In this document: piece by piece, positions 16,344 through 23,288 of the stretch | Layout: each line of letters starts with the position of its first letter | Numbering within the stretch: position 1 is the first letter of the stretch | Made by a program: the position numbers and the translations under genes | The notes under the pieces: generated by a model | What the model was told of the DNA's origin: nothing | What the model saw: the letters and a program-made list of their open reading frames with translations, nothing else | Database searches by the model: none | DNA from: Bacillus sp. HSf4 | Lineage (GTDB): Bacteria > Bacillota > Bacilli > Bacillales > Bacillaceae | Direction: 5' to 3' | Length of the DNA stretch: 64,000 bases | NCBI RefSeq assembly: GCF_029537375.1 | Contig: NZ_CP120679.1 | Span: forward strand, 2,220,001 to 2,284,000

Positions 16344-17430
16344 ACAAACATTCCCCTTTCAATATTTGCTTTTGAGCATAGACCATCTTTTTGAGACAGA
16401 TGATGCTATCCTCTATTTTTCCATTATAATCTAGGTACGTGCCGGCTAACAACGCCAGCTCTTCCAAATACGGAAAACCTTTGCTTGTTTCTAATCGAGC
16501 AAATATTTTATAAAGGGAGGGTGTATCCCCCTGTTTTAGGTAAAGAGAGTCCAATGCTTCGAATAAGCTCATAAAGAGATCATCTTTTAACTCCACAGCA
16601 CACCTAATACCTTTACGGTAATAACCTACGGCTTTTTCATACTGATTTTGTTTGAAATAGATCAGCGCCAAATCATGGTAGACTTGTGGCAACCGATTTG
16701 ACTTTAATTTCTTATATTGAATAAGAGCATGTTCAATATACCTTGCAGCCTTATTTAAATTGTCCATCCTATGATAGCAGTTGCCAAGGTTATAAAATGC
16801 TGTGGCATAGATATGCGGATTTTTCTTTTTCAGTAATTCAGCGCTCCTTAATGCTTGATTCAGGTGCGGAAGAGCTTTCTCATGATTTTCAAGATCGTCA
16901 TAATTTCCAGCAATGACAAAATGACATTGAATGAGACGAACAGAGTAAAGTTCATGTTTTTTATATATTTGGTATGCAAGCTCCGCATAATGCATTGAAA
17001 CATGAGTCATTTTCATATGATAGTAGACTTCAGCCATTTTAAAGGAAAACTCCGCTTTTTCTATACTATCTGATATAGCGGGAAATTCACGTTCAGCTTT
17101 TTTATAATAAGTGATTGCCTTTGTATATTCACCTTTCCTGAACTCGTACATGCCTCGAAAAAAGTTGTAATAGTATGTAAGCATGTGATCCAACTTTCGT
17201 TTATTCCCTTCAACCCTCTTTAAATATTCTGACAATTCCATCTGTTTTTCGCCAGAAGGTACGATATACTCAATCATAATACTGTGGCGAAAAGCCATTA
17301 ATTGATAATAGAGTAACAAGTCTTGATCCTCTTCCATAACCTCTATGTCTTTTTCTATTTCGGCTTTAAGAATTTCAGCATCTGTTACATTGAATTTCTG
17401 AATGTGATGATACCACTCGGTTATTTTCAT
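16333..17430 (-). CDS. rapE: Rap-family TPR regulator (RapE-like)
   Basis: The product is a 365-residue Rap protein. The N-terminal helical bundle (residues 1-70) begins MKITEWYHHIQKFNVTDAE and a set of TPR repeats fills residues 95-360, for example FYNLGNCYHRMDNLNKAARY and LALIYFKQNQYEKAVGYYRK. Rap proteins either dephosphorylate Spo0F or bind ComA-type regulators, and Phr pentapeptides switch them off. The partner gene overlaps its 3' end and its predicted peptide resembles that of PhrE, suggesting a RapE-type Spo0F phosphatase. A ComA-box-like element lies about 110-140 bases upstream. Confidence 0.92.
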   Translation of the reverse strand: MKITEWYHHIQKFNVTDAEILKAEIEKDIEVMEEDQDLLLYYQLMAFRHSIMIEYIVPSGEKQMELSEYLKRVEGNKRKLDHMLTYYYNFFRGMYEFRKGEYTKAITYYKKAEREFPAISDSIEKAEFSFKMAEVYYHMKMTHVSMHYAELAYQIYKKHELYSVRLIQCHFVIAGNYDDLENHEKALPHLNQALRSAELLKKKNPHIYATAFYNLGNCYHRMDNLNKAARYIEHALIQYKKLKSNRLPQVYHDLALIYFKQNQYEKAVGYYRKGIRCAVELKDDLFMSLFEALDSLYLKQGDTPSLYKIFARLETSKGFPYLEELALLAGTYLDYNGKIEDSIICLKKMVYAQKQILKGECLYEV

Positions 17431-17537
17431 CCCACTTCTGCAGATGAGATTCTATCCAACCTTTTCACCCTTCCCTTCAGCATACTAATGATGTAAATTT
17501 TAACAATATTCCACCATTTGAAAAAGGTATTGGGCCA

Positions 17538-17568
17538 CCGCAATTAAAATTTTCGGTCTACCCCGCAA
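17538..17568 (-). promoter_or_regulatory. Possible ComA-binding region upstream of rap
   Basis: On the minus strand TTGCGG, six bases, CCGAAA, seven bases, TTGCGG are seen. The known ComA site consists of TTGCGG and CCGCAA half-sites with a third element, so this is an imperfect version with a spacer two bases too long. B. subtilis rapE is a ComA target, which makes the site plausible but not certain. Confidence 0.45.
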
Positions 17569-17663
17569 TAGCGAATTGATAATGGATTGAAAATCATTGA
17601 TTTAAAGGAGATGATTTTAGTCAACTAAAATAAATGGAATTGCGGTTTTTGAAGAGTCTTAGC

Positions 17664-18022
17664 TCAGATAATCCCGAGAGCTGTCACAAGGTTATAAATA
17701 GCCTGCCGTTTTAATTTGTCCTTTTTCAGCCCCATCTCCAAATCAATTTCAATATCCTTGATTTTCTTTGAAGAAAGGTACTTGGTTTTGATGGTCTTCA
17801 ATTCAGCATCATCAAGGCTTTAACGCTTGTTGGACTTTCCTCAATTTTCTTAACTATTTCAAGGGCATTTCCCCAATACCCAACAGTGATCTCATTATCC
17901 TGATAAGTTATTTCAGTCTTCGATAAATCCAAGTCCGAATCACCAATTTCAGCTGCGTAAATAGAATTTTGCAAAAGGCAAAGACAAGAGGTTAACCGCG
18001 ACAAGAGTTGGGATTTTTTCAC
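17664..18022 (-). pseudogene. Frameshifted gene of unknown function
   Basis: A frame starting MKKSQLLSRL at 18022 runs about 68 codons. After TSVK the protein-like sequence continues in another frame as SLDDAELKTIKTKYLSSKK, then IKDIEIDLEMGLKKDKLK to a stop at 17664. Joining the two would give about 118 residues. The frameshift near 17820 makes it a pseudogene, or a sequence error hides an intact gene. The family is not recognised. Confidence 0.5.
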
Positions 18023-18049
18023 GAAGCACTATTCTCCCCTGTTTTTGGT

Positions 18050-18055
18050 TATAAT
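18050..18055 (+). promoter_or_regulatory. -10 box TATAAT for the following small gene
   Basis: A perfect TATAAT lies 32 bases before the ATG at 18087. No convincing -35 box is seen at the usual distance. Its position argues against a TTG start at 18045. Confidence 0.45.
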
Positions 18056-18086
18056 ATATAATAGCAAAATAGCCCAAAAGGAAAGG

Positions 18087-18404
18087 ATGAATTCATCATT
18101 GAAGGAGGATTTATTAAAATCAGCTATTAAGTCATTTTGTAAGAGACATAATATGTCACCCCAAAAAGCAAGATTTTCAAACGTTGAAAACTATATAACT
18201 ATAAGTGTAAAAAACCACTCGGAAAATGGATTAGATATAGACTGTTTTAAAGTTCTTGACTTTATGTTTAATATAATTGGGCCAACAAAAACTAAATTTA
18301 GCCAAACAACTTTCATGTTCCCAGACTCTGAAAAAGTAGACAGAGTAACGGTTTCTTTTGAAGAAAAAGATTATAAAGACTTAGTAAATACATTGTTTTC
18401 TTAA
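18087..18404 (+). CDS. Hypothetical island protein
   Basis: The product is a 105-residue soluble protein beginning MNSSLKEDLLKSAIKSF, with a basic helical N-terminus and a beta-rich second half (YITISVKNHSENGLDIDCFK and VDRVTVSFEEKDYKDL). No family is recognised. The ATG at 18087 is chosen because a TATAAT lies just upstream and AAAGGAAAGG abuts it, although the spacing is short. It has its own terminator and low GC, like the rest of the island, and is divergent from the frameshifted gene. Confidence 0.6.
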   Translation: MNSSLKEDLLKSAIKSFCKRHNMSPQKARFSNVENYITISVKNHSENGLDIDCFKVLDFMFNIIGPTKTKFSQTTFMFPDSEKVDRVTVSFEEKDYKDLVNTLFS

Positions 18405-18407
18405 ATC

Positions 18408-18439
18408 AAAAAAGCAGGATCCATCTATCCTGCTTTTTT
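18408..18439 (+). terminator. Terminator of the hypothetical gene
   Basis: A perfect 13-bp inverted repeat (AAAAAAGCAGGAT/ATCCTGCTTTTTT) lies directly after the stop codon. Confidence 0.9.
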
Positions 18440-18775
18440 ATTTTTTCAGAATTCCTCTAATTTTTCATAGCTAATATGCCCTAGAGGACTGTAATTGTTT
18501 CGCATTACGACTTTTCGAAGTCCAATGGACAATTACGTTATTCGAATGATTATGCAGCTCCGCTTTCGTGTCAAAGTGAACCACAAAGCTATCGACTTCA
18601 TATCATTCCCTCTCAATCCAGAGGGGAGAAAGCCCTTCCCCTTATTTAAATACCTTCCGTAATCTAAATTTTCTCAGAGTCGAAACCCCCAATCGATTTT
18701 TTCTTTTTAGAATCCTTAAAACAGAACACCCGAACAATATAAATGCCGCCTAACTTTCTTCTTATATACCGCACA
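18440..18775. other. Gene-free part of the island
   Basis: No frame with a ribosome binding site and no recognisable RNA is seen in these 336 bases. They separate the small ORF from a decayed gene. Confidence 0.5.
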
Positions 18776-19091
18776 CTAAATTTTTATGGGAAGCAGAAGA
18801 TAGCAGCTCGTTGCACTTCCCCCGCTATATAAACCGCTTCTTGTCCATGTATAGATATGGGGAGCTTTAAGCTGAATTCTCCAGTCAACAGAAGAAGTTC
18901 TTGAAGTGTAAGTCCTGGCATCCGTATAGATTCGCGCAGTGTAACCACTTCTGGTTGGCCAGCCAGACCATACGGACTCGACTGTTCCTGTTGATACAAA
19001 AAACCCCGGTGGCTGGTACTACAGCAACACCATCCCCAATTATTTGTTTTAAAGATAGTACACTCCATGATAGTCTATCGTTTCCCACCAT
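18776..19091 (-). pseudogene. Decayed secreted-protein gene fragment
   Basis: One frame gives a protein-like stretch SGWPTRSGYTARIYTDARTY followed by SSVDWRIQLKAPHIYTWTRS to a stop at 18776. Another frame supplies a plausible earlier part, LSLKQIIGDGVAVVPATGVF, so at least one frameshift near 19000 separates them. The Thr/Ser/Tyr/Trp-rich composition is typical of secreted beta proteins. No start, signal peptide or ribosome binding site remains. It lies against the right attachment-site copy. Confidence 0.45.
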
Positions 19092-19166
19092 AAAACCTCA
19101 TAATAAACCATATAAATCAACTAAAAAGTGTTATTTTTTCGCCTTCAGAAAAGATCATCCGCATCC

Positions 19167-19248
19167 GTGTCGGGAGTTCGAATCTCGCTTGGGACGTATT
19201 TCATGAAAAGAGGCAGCCCCTTGATATACCAAGGGGCTGCCTCTTTTT
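19167..19248 (+). repeat. Right attachment-site copy (partial tRNA-Arg 3' end plus terminator)
   Basis: The segment repeats GTGTCGGGAGTTCGAATCTC exactly, then GGGACGTATT and CATGAAAAGAGGC, from the 3' end of tRNA-Arg(CCT). A rho-independent terminator follows at the same distance. No D-arm or anticodon arm precedes it, so it is not a functional tRNA. It is the predicted distal boundary of the island. Confidence 0.82.
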
Positions 19249-19386
19249 TGTTTGTGATTTCCGATCGTTTTATTATGTTTCTTTGGTGGCGGGTTTTTTA
19301 TTGCAAACTCTGCACAAATCTTATTATATCAAAGATTTTCCGAACCTGATTTTTCAAATGAGCATTTGAAGCCTTTTGATCCTTTT

Positions 19387-19758
19387 TTATTTCCGCCAAA
19401 AAGTTGAACAGTCTGCCTTATCCAACATATTAAACTCGATTATTTTCTCAAGTAATGAGAAATCAACCGGGTGATCCCACTTGATACGAACCAACTGCTT
19501 GGTATGATCATAGCCGGCCTCTACAATTTCATCGGAAAAATGAATGATCCCTGCCCTTTCAGGGGCAACAGCCAAATGGTGTTTGGCTACGCTAAAGCCA
19601 ATAATAAATGTGCCGTGATCGGTAAACATAGGCTGATTCCACGCCATTTTCGGCGCTAACTGTGGAAATTTCTCAGTTACCCAGCTCAACACTTTTTCCG
19701 TACGGGCCCGATGCTGCGGATGATCAATATTCGCTAAATATTCTGCAAAAACTTCCAT
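19387..19758 (-). CDS. fra: Frataxin-like iron chaperone, DUF1801 (Fra/YdhG)
   Basis: The product is a 123-residue cytoplasmic protein of the DUF1801/YdhG group. It starts [20 protein letters not shown] and has the conserved [20 protein letters not shown] and [20 protein letters not shown] segments. The B. subtilis protein (Fra) has a frataxin-like fold and helps deliver iron for Fe-S cluster and heme assembly. The length equals that of the B. subtilis protein. The ATG follows AGGGGAGGG. It sits outside its B. subtilis neighbourhood, just beyond the island. Confidence 0.88.
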   Translation of the reverse strand: MEVFAEYLANIDHPQHRARTEKVLSWVTEKFPQLAPKMAWNQPMFTDHGTFIIGFSVAKHHLAVAPERAGIIHFSDEIVEAGYDHTKQLVRIKWDHPVDFSLLEKIIEFNMLDKADCSTFWRK

Positions 19759-20157
19759 GTTGTTCCCTCCCCTTCATATAAACTAATGAGATTTGATACC
19801 TATATCGAATGGTGCCTCTCCTGTTTCCAATGTTGATGTTACCTTTTCAACAATTAATGATCAAGAATGAAAAACAAAACTCCTTCGATAGAACTCAGTA
19901 ATTGGTCAGTATAAAAAGAGCCTCCGCTTTTAGATAAGGAGCTCTTTTTATGGTGGTTGTTGATTTTATCCCTCCCATGAAAATGACTCATATTGATCAG
20001 AACAAACAACCGAAATGTCAAAAAATAGCCCAACTTGTAATAAGCGGGCTCTCCATCTTTATATGCTCTTTTTCATTCGACATCTACGGTATTCGCGCAA
20101 GAATATTCCGTCCTTCACCGAACTTAATACTTACCAATAAAGTCGTTAAACATGACG
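19759..20157. other. Intergenic stretch with an orphan hairpin
   Basis: No supported gene lies in these 400 bases. A stem pairing AAAAAGAGC with GCTCTTTTT at 19913-19949, ending in a T run, looks like a terminator but has no matching plus-strand gene upstream; it may mark a lost gene. Confidence 0.5.
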
Positions 20158-20544
20158 TTACTTCTGTATTATCTGAATAAGATTGCCGCATGTATCATCG
20201 AAGACAGCTATTGTGACTTCGCCCATTTCTGTCGGCTCCATCGTAAACTTCACACCGTTTTCCAATAATCGTTCGTACTCTTTGCGAATATCTGCAACGC
20301 CAAACATTGTTACTGGGATGCCTTCGGCAAATAGCTTCTTTTGATAGTCTTTGGCGGCAGGATGTTCATTCGGTTCGAGTAAAAGCTCGGTTCCGTTTTG
20401 ATCATCGGGAGAAACAAGCGTTATCCACCTATATGCTCCGCTGGGAACATCATGCTTTTTTACAAAGCCCAGCGTTTTTGTATAAAACTCCAATGCTTTG
20501 TCTTGATCTTGAACGAATATACTAGTAATAATGATTTTCATCAT
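20158..20544 (-). CDS. VOC-family (glyoxalase/bleomycin-resistance-like) protein
   Basis: The product is a 128-residue single-domain vicinal-oxygen-chelate protein. It has the paired beta-alpha-beta units: IIITSIFVQDQDKALEFYTK at the start and FTMEPTEMGEVTIAVFDDTC with GNLIQIIQ at the end. Candidate metal ligands are Glu and His positions in these strands (ELLLEPNEHP, AVFDDTCGN). Substrate unknown. The ATG at 20544 follows AAAGGAG; upstream extension is unsupported. It lies 95 bases downstream of an ArsR-type gene on the same strand, so the repressor probably controls it. Confidence 0.9.
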   Translation of the reverse strand: MMKIIITSIFVQDQDKALEFYTKTLGFVKKHDVPSGAYRWITLVSPDDQNGTELLLEPNEHPAAKDYQKKLFAEGIPVTMFGVADIRKEYERLLENGVKFTMEPTEMGEVTIAVFDDTCGNLIQIIQK

Positions 20545-20639
20545 GTGTTTGGTCTCCTTTGGTATTTGCGATGTATGGTTCTCTTCTGACAATCTGGCTG
20601 CAAATAGAAAAACTCATACATTCGTTATTCGTTATAAAA

Positions 20640-20918
20640 TTAATCTACCCATCCCTTCAGCAAATTTTTAAGTGGCTCGTTATTAAATATAAGTACTCGA
20701 TATTTTCCCTTTCGTTTTGATTGAACGAGCCCTGCATCTTCCAATACAGAAAGATGTTTAGCTATCGCCTGTCGCGAAATGGAAAGCTCATGCTTCATAA
20801 TGAGACGTGCCGTAAGCTCATACAACGTCAGCTCGTTGCGTTCGGATAGTTCGTCTAATATAAGCCGCCGAGTCGAATCGCCAAGTGCTTTGAATATAGC
20901 GTCTTTATTCCAATTCAT
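20640..20918 (-). CDS. ArsR-family transcriptional regulator
   Basis: The product is a 92-residue winged-helix regulator starting MNWNKDAIFKALGDSTRRLI, with the ArsR-type core LDELSERNELTLYELTARL, recognition helix ISRQAIAKHLSVLEDAGLV and wing QSKRKGKYRVL. No Cys metal site is present, so it is not a classical arsenic sensor. The -10 box of the strong upstream promoter ends only six bases before the ATG and no Shine-Dalgarno sequence is present, so the mRNA is probably leaderless. Two paired palindromes overlap its promoter, suggesting autorepression together with the VOC gene. Confidence 0.88.
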   Translation of the reverse strand: MNWNKDAIFKALGDSTRRLILDELSERNELTLYELTARLIMKHELSISRQAIAKHLSVLEDAGLVQSKRKGKYRVLIFNNEPLKNLLKGWVD

Positions 20919-20924
20919 ATATCG

Positions 20925-20976
20925 AGTATATGCAACTATACGGTTGCTTGTCAAGTATGAGCAACTCTAAGGTTGC
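20925..20976 (-). promoter_or_regulatory. Promoter with two operator palindromes for arsR-VOC
   Basis: On the minus strand TTGACA (20949-20954) and TATACT (20925-20930) are 18 bases apart. Two copies of GCAAC-N6-GTTGC lie at 20932-20947, inside the spacer, and 20961-20976, upstream; their centres are 29 bases apart. This is a typical autorepression layout. Confidence 0.8.
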
Positions 20977-21109
20977 GTAATAAAGGAACCACTATGATGC
21001 GATCAACAAGTAAAGTCACATGAAGATGGTAGCTTCAATCATTGATGAAAGAGTAAATTAAACATAAACGGAGGAACTTCTCTCAGTGCAGTAATTACAT
21101 GTTACGTAC

Positions 21110-21586
21110 TTAACTGTGCCTTTTAAATATAAAGATAATGAAAAATAGTGCACAAGAAGTTAACACCAAGGCAAATAAATTTATCAATTTATTCGTCCTG
21201 TGTTTTAGAATCTTGAATAATAGCTCATAAATACCAATGCCGATTGTACCTCCAAGTGTATTGGCCAGTATATCAGTAATATCACTTCTTCCGATTGCCA
21301 AAACAAATTGTGTAATCTCAAATGTCAGAGTAAAACCAATAATCGAAAGAAGTTTTTTCATAAAAGACCATTTACTTTTCAACATGCAAATATAGATACC
21401 CAAAGGTACAAAAATCCTTATATTGTTATACACCTCAGAAAAGTCGGACTTATTAAGTGGGATCATATTCATGACTCGCACTCTGTCTATTTGATCAAAA
21501 GAAAACTGTAACTTAAAAAGAACTAACCAAATAAGTGCTAATACATAGATTAAGAATAATATGAACGTCAATTTTTTATTTTTCAA
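21110..21586 (-). CDS. vanZ: VanZ-like membrane protein
   Basis: The product is a 158-residue protein of the VanZ family with four hydrophobic segments. Family marks are the first helix with LALIWLVLFKLQFSF, the NMIPLNKSDF loop, and the conserved GFTLTFEITQFVLAIGRSDI then TDILANTLGG (about residues 88-118). VanZ proteins raise resistance to lipoglycopeptides such as teicoplanin by an unclear route. It lies 182 bases downstream of vanY on the same strand, the same relative order as in Tn1546. It appears intact. Confidence 0.88.
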   Translation of the reverse strand: MKNKKLTFILFLIYVLALIWLVLFKLQFSFDQIDRVRVMNMIPLNKSDFSEVYNNIRIFVPLGIYICMLKSKWSFMKKLLSIIGFTLTFEITQFVLAIGRSDITDILANTLGGTIGIGIYELLFKILKHRTNKLINLFALVLTSCALFFIIFIFKRHS

Positions 21587-21768
21587 TATTTCTCCTCCAA
21601 TTTCTTGTCACGCCACCCTGAAACAATGCTGGTTCGTTTATCGGTATCTCTAAAAACTCACATTTGCTATGTTTTAGTTGTTGTTGATACTCTCTTCGTT
21701 TTTCTTCGGAACGCTCCCTCTTCCGCCGTTCATCCGTTCCTCTCCGCCCGAACCTCGTCCTTCGGAAC

Positions 21769-22650
21769 TTAGTCTCGCTTACCAGAATACACTGTCACAA
21801 TCACGCCATCCATATTGTTGCCTGACATTTCATACTGCCCATTCGCAGGCACAGGGATCGTTGTATTTTGGGAGATGGGATAGTAAAAGATTTTATAGAC
21901 TTGGTGGTCTATTGTAGTCGTAATCGACTTCTGTTCCTGCAAAAAATCCAAATATTCTTCTAGAGCGAAATTCTTTTCTTTCATAATCGCGCTGTGAGGG
22001 AAACCAACATAACGGATATGCCATGGTTCATATTGAATGCCTGTAACATCAGTTTTATCCTTTGGATAGCGTAATATAAAGCCGTATTTCCAGGCATTTT
22101 CTTTTATCCACTTTCCTTCAGGTGATTGCTCCATTTTTGTTAAGCTTGATCCTACATCAAGGGCTAAGCCTGAATTATGTTCACTAAAACCTGCTGGCAA
22201 GGCATAATCATCTCCCATTTCTCGGTAAAGCACACTTTGCTCATCAAAGTCACGATAGCCACTATTTATTAAAAAATGACTAACCCCTTCCTTTGCAGCA
22301 TCATTGACCATCTCTGAAAATTTTTGTGCTATTTCTTTTGATAGATGAATATTCGTATCAAGCAACCCATATCCCTTTACCAATTCATTATGCTTAGATA
22401 AATTTACGATATCTGATTTCACACTTTTTTGGCGAACAGGATAATTACTGTTGATTAGGAGCAGATTTCCTTGATGAATCTGTTCTTTTGAAATCGTTTT
22501 CGTTTGGGTGCTTTCCGAAGTCCCTCTTTGATCTTTGTGATTTTGATCATATTTTTGAATTTCTGCTTTATCCTGAAAAAACAGTGTTTTATTAATGAAG
22601 GCAAAACCTAAGCACAATAAAAATAACAATAAAAAACCCCACTTCTTCAT
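21769..22650 (-). CDS. vanY: D,D-carboxypeptidase VanY (vanA type)
   Basis: The product is a 293-residue membrane-anchored D-alanyl-D-alanine carboxypeptidase, family M15B. An N-terminal hydrophobic anchor (residues 4-24) is followed by the catalytic domain with zinc-site motifs SEHNSGLALDVG (SxHxxGxAxD) and YEPWHIRYVG (ExxWH). The lead-in SNYPVRQKSVKSDIVNLSKH closely resembles VanY of Tn1546. It trims the last D-Ala from precursors. The ATG at 22650 sits behind AAGGAGG; the same frame stays open far upstream through a GC-rich piece, but that part has no translation start and is not included. Confidence 0.93.
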   Translation of the reverse strand: MKKWGFLLLFLLCLGFAFINKTLFFQDKAEIQKYDQNHKDQRGTSESTQTKTISKEQIHQGNLLLINSNYPVRQKSVKSDIVNLSKHNELVKGYGLLDTNIHLSKEIAQKFSEMVNDAAKEGVSHFLINSGYRDFDEQSVLYREMGDDYALPAGFSEHNSGLALDVGSSLTKMEQSPEGKWIKENAWKYGFILRYPKDKTDVTGIQYEPWHIRYVGFPHSAIMKEKNFALEEYLDFLQEQKSITTTIDHQVYKIFYYPISQNTTIPVPANGQYEMSGNNMDGVIVTVYSGKRD

Positions 22651-22659
22651 TTTCAGTTT

Positions 22660-23160
22660 CCTCCTTAAGTGAGCGGCTTGATGATAATGCCGCGTTGAGT
22701 CAGCGCGCGGGAGATTTCGGCAGTCCTTAACGATAGCTTTCTCCAGGGCGATGCTGGACGTGGCCACCACGGGCACCTCGGCAATATATGCCATGCCGGG
22801 ATATTGTATATGAGCCAGAAATCGCCCACGTACCCCGCGCTTGGCGAGGGCGGCGGCGATCAGATAGGCGTGGGTCTCGACGCGGCCTGGACAGAGAAAG
22901 ACAGCGGCTGCGGGATATGGCTGGCAAGGGCCGCCTTTTCCTTTCGGTACCCAGCGGAACTGGAGCAATTGATTCGCAAATTGCTGGCCTGCGGGTGAGC
23001 AGAAAATTGCGATGACCACGGCCGAAGCCTTCTTGCGGGCGCTGCGGCAAGATGAGCATGAAAAAACAAGACTGAACGAATAGATGGGCGGTACGCCACA
23101 CCGCCCGTCTGCTCCGCCCAATGTCAACAGGCGGTTCAGCCTCGTTAAATCAGCATGCAC
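22660..23160. other. GC-rich foreign segment between vanS and vanY
   Basis: About 500 bases that are clearly more GC-rich than the flanks, with several frames open on both strands, as expected by chance in GC-rich DNA. None has a convincing ribosome binding site. It occupies the position where vanH, vanA and vanX lie in the vanA cluster, but no part of those proteins could be recognised. Its origin is unknown. Confidence 0.55.
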
Positions 23161-23177
23161 TTGGCGAAACGAAAAAA

Positions 23178-23218
23178 GCTCGTTCTTACGATTTTAAGTC
23201 TACCGCGTAAGAACGAGC
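23178..23218. terminator. Strong hairpin after vanS
   Basis: A perfect 13-bp inverted repeat (GCTCGTTCTTACG/CGTAAGAACGAGC) with A and T runs on both sides. It should end transcription coming from vanRS, leaving vanY dependent on another promoter. Confidence 0.8.
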
Positions 23219-23242
23219 CGTTTTTTAAAATTAAATTGTTAA

Positions 23243-23288
23243 TTTCCTAAGAAAAAGTAAAGATAACCTTGAGATTTTCCTAAGAAAC
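23243..23288 (-). promoter_or_regulatory. Two VanR-box-like repeats downstream of vanS
   Basis: Read on the minus strand, TCTTAGGAAAATC and TCTTAGGAAATTA occur 32 bases apart. Each differs at two positions from the VanR consensus TCGTANGAAANTT. In the vanA cluster the VanR-activated promoter of vanHAX lies at this position, after vanS. Confidence 0.55.

Larger units (their letters stand above)
11452..19248. mobile_element. tRNA-Arg-bounded genomic island with LXG toxin and Rap-Phr cargo
   Basis: Two imperfect direct copies of the tRNA-Arg 3' end and its terminator enclose about 7.7 kb. Inside are a DUF2200 gene, an IS1182 scrap, a four-gene LXG toxin operon, a rap-phr pair, a frameshifted gene, a small ORF and a decayed secreted-protein gene. 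No integrase or excisionase is visible, so the element appears to be immobilised. The divergence between the two att copies suggests an old insertion or a replacement event. Integration as the cause is inferred from the repeats. Confidence 0.7.

Noticed and set aside
19141..19200. A second functional tRNA gene
   Set aside because: Only the T-arm and the 3' acceptor strand are present; no D-arm, anticodon arm or 5' acceptor strand precedes them.
21769..23160. A single 463-residue vanY product starting at 23160
   Set aside because: The first 170 codons lie in the GC-rich patch, where all frames tend to be open; the ATG at 22650 has a strong ribosome binding site and gives the usual VanY length.
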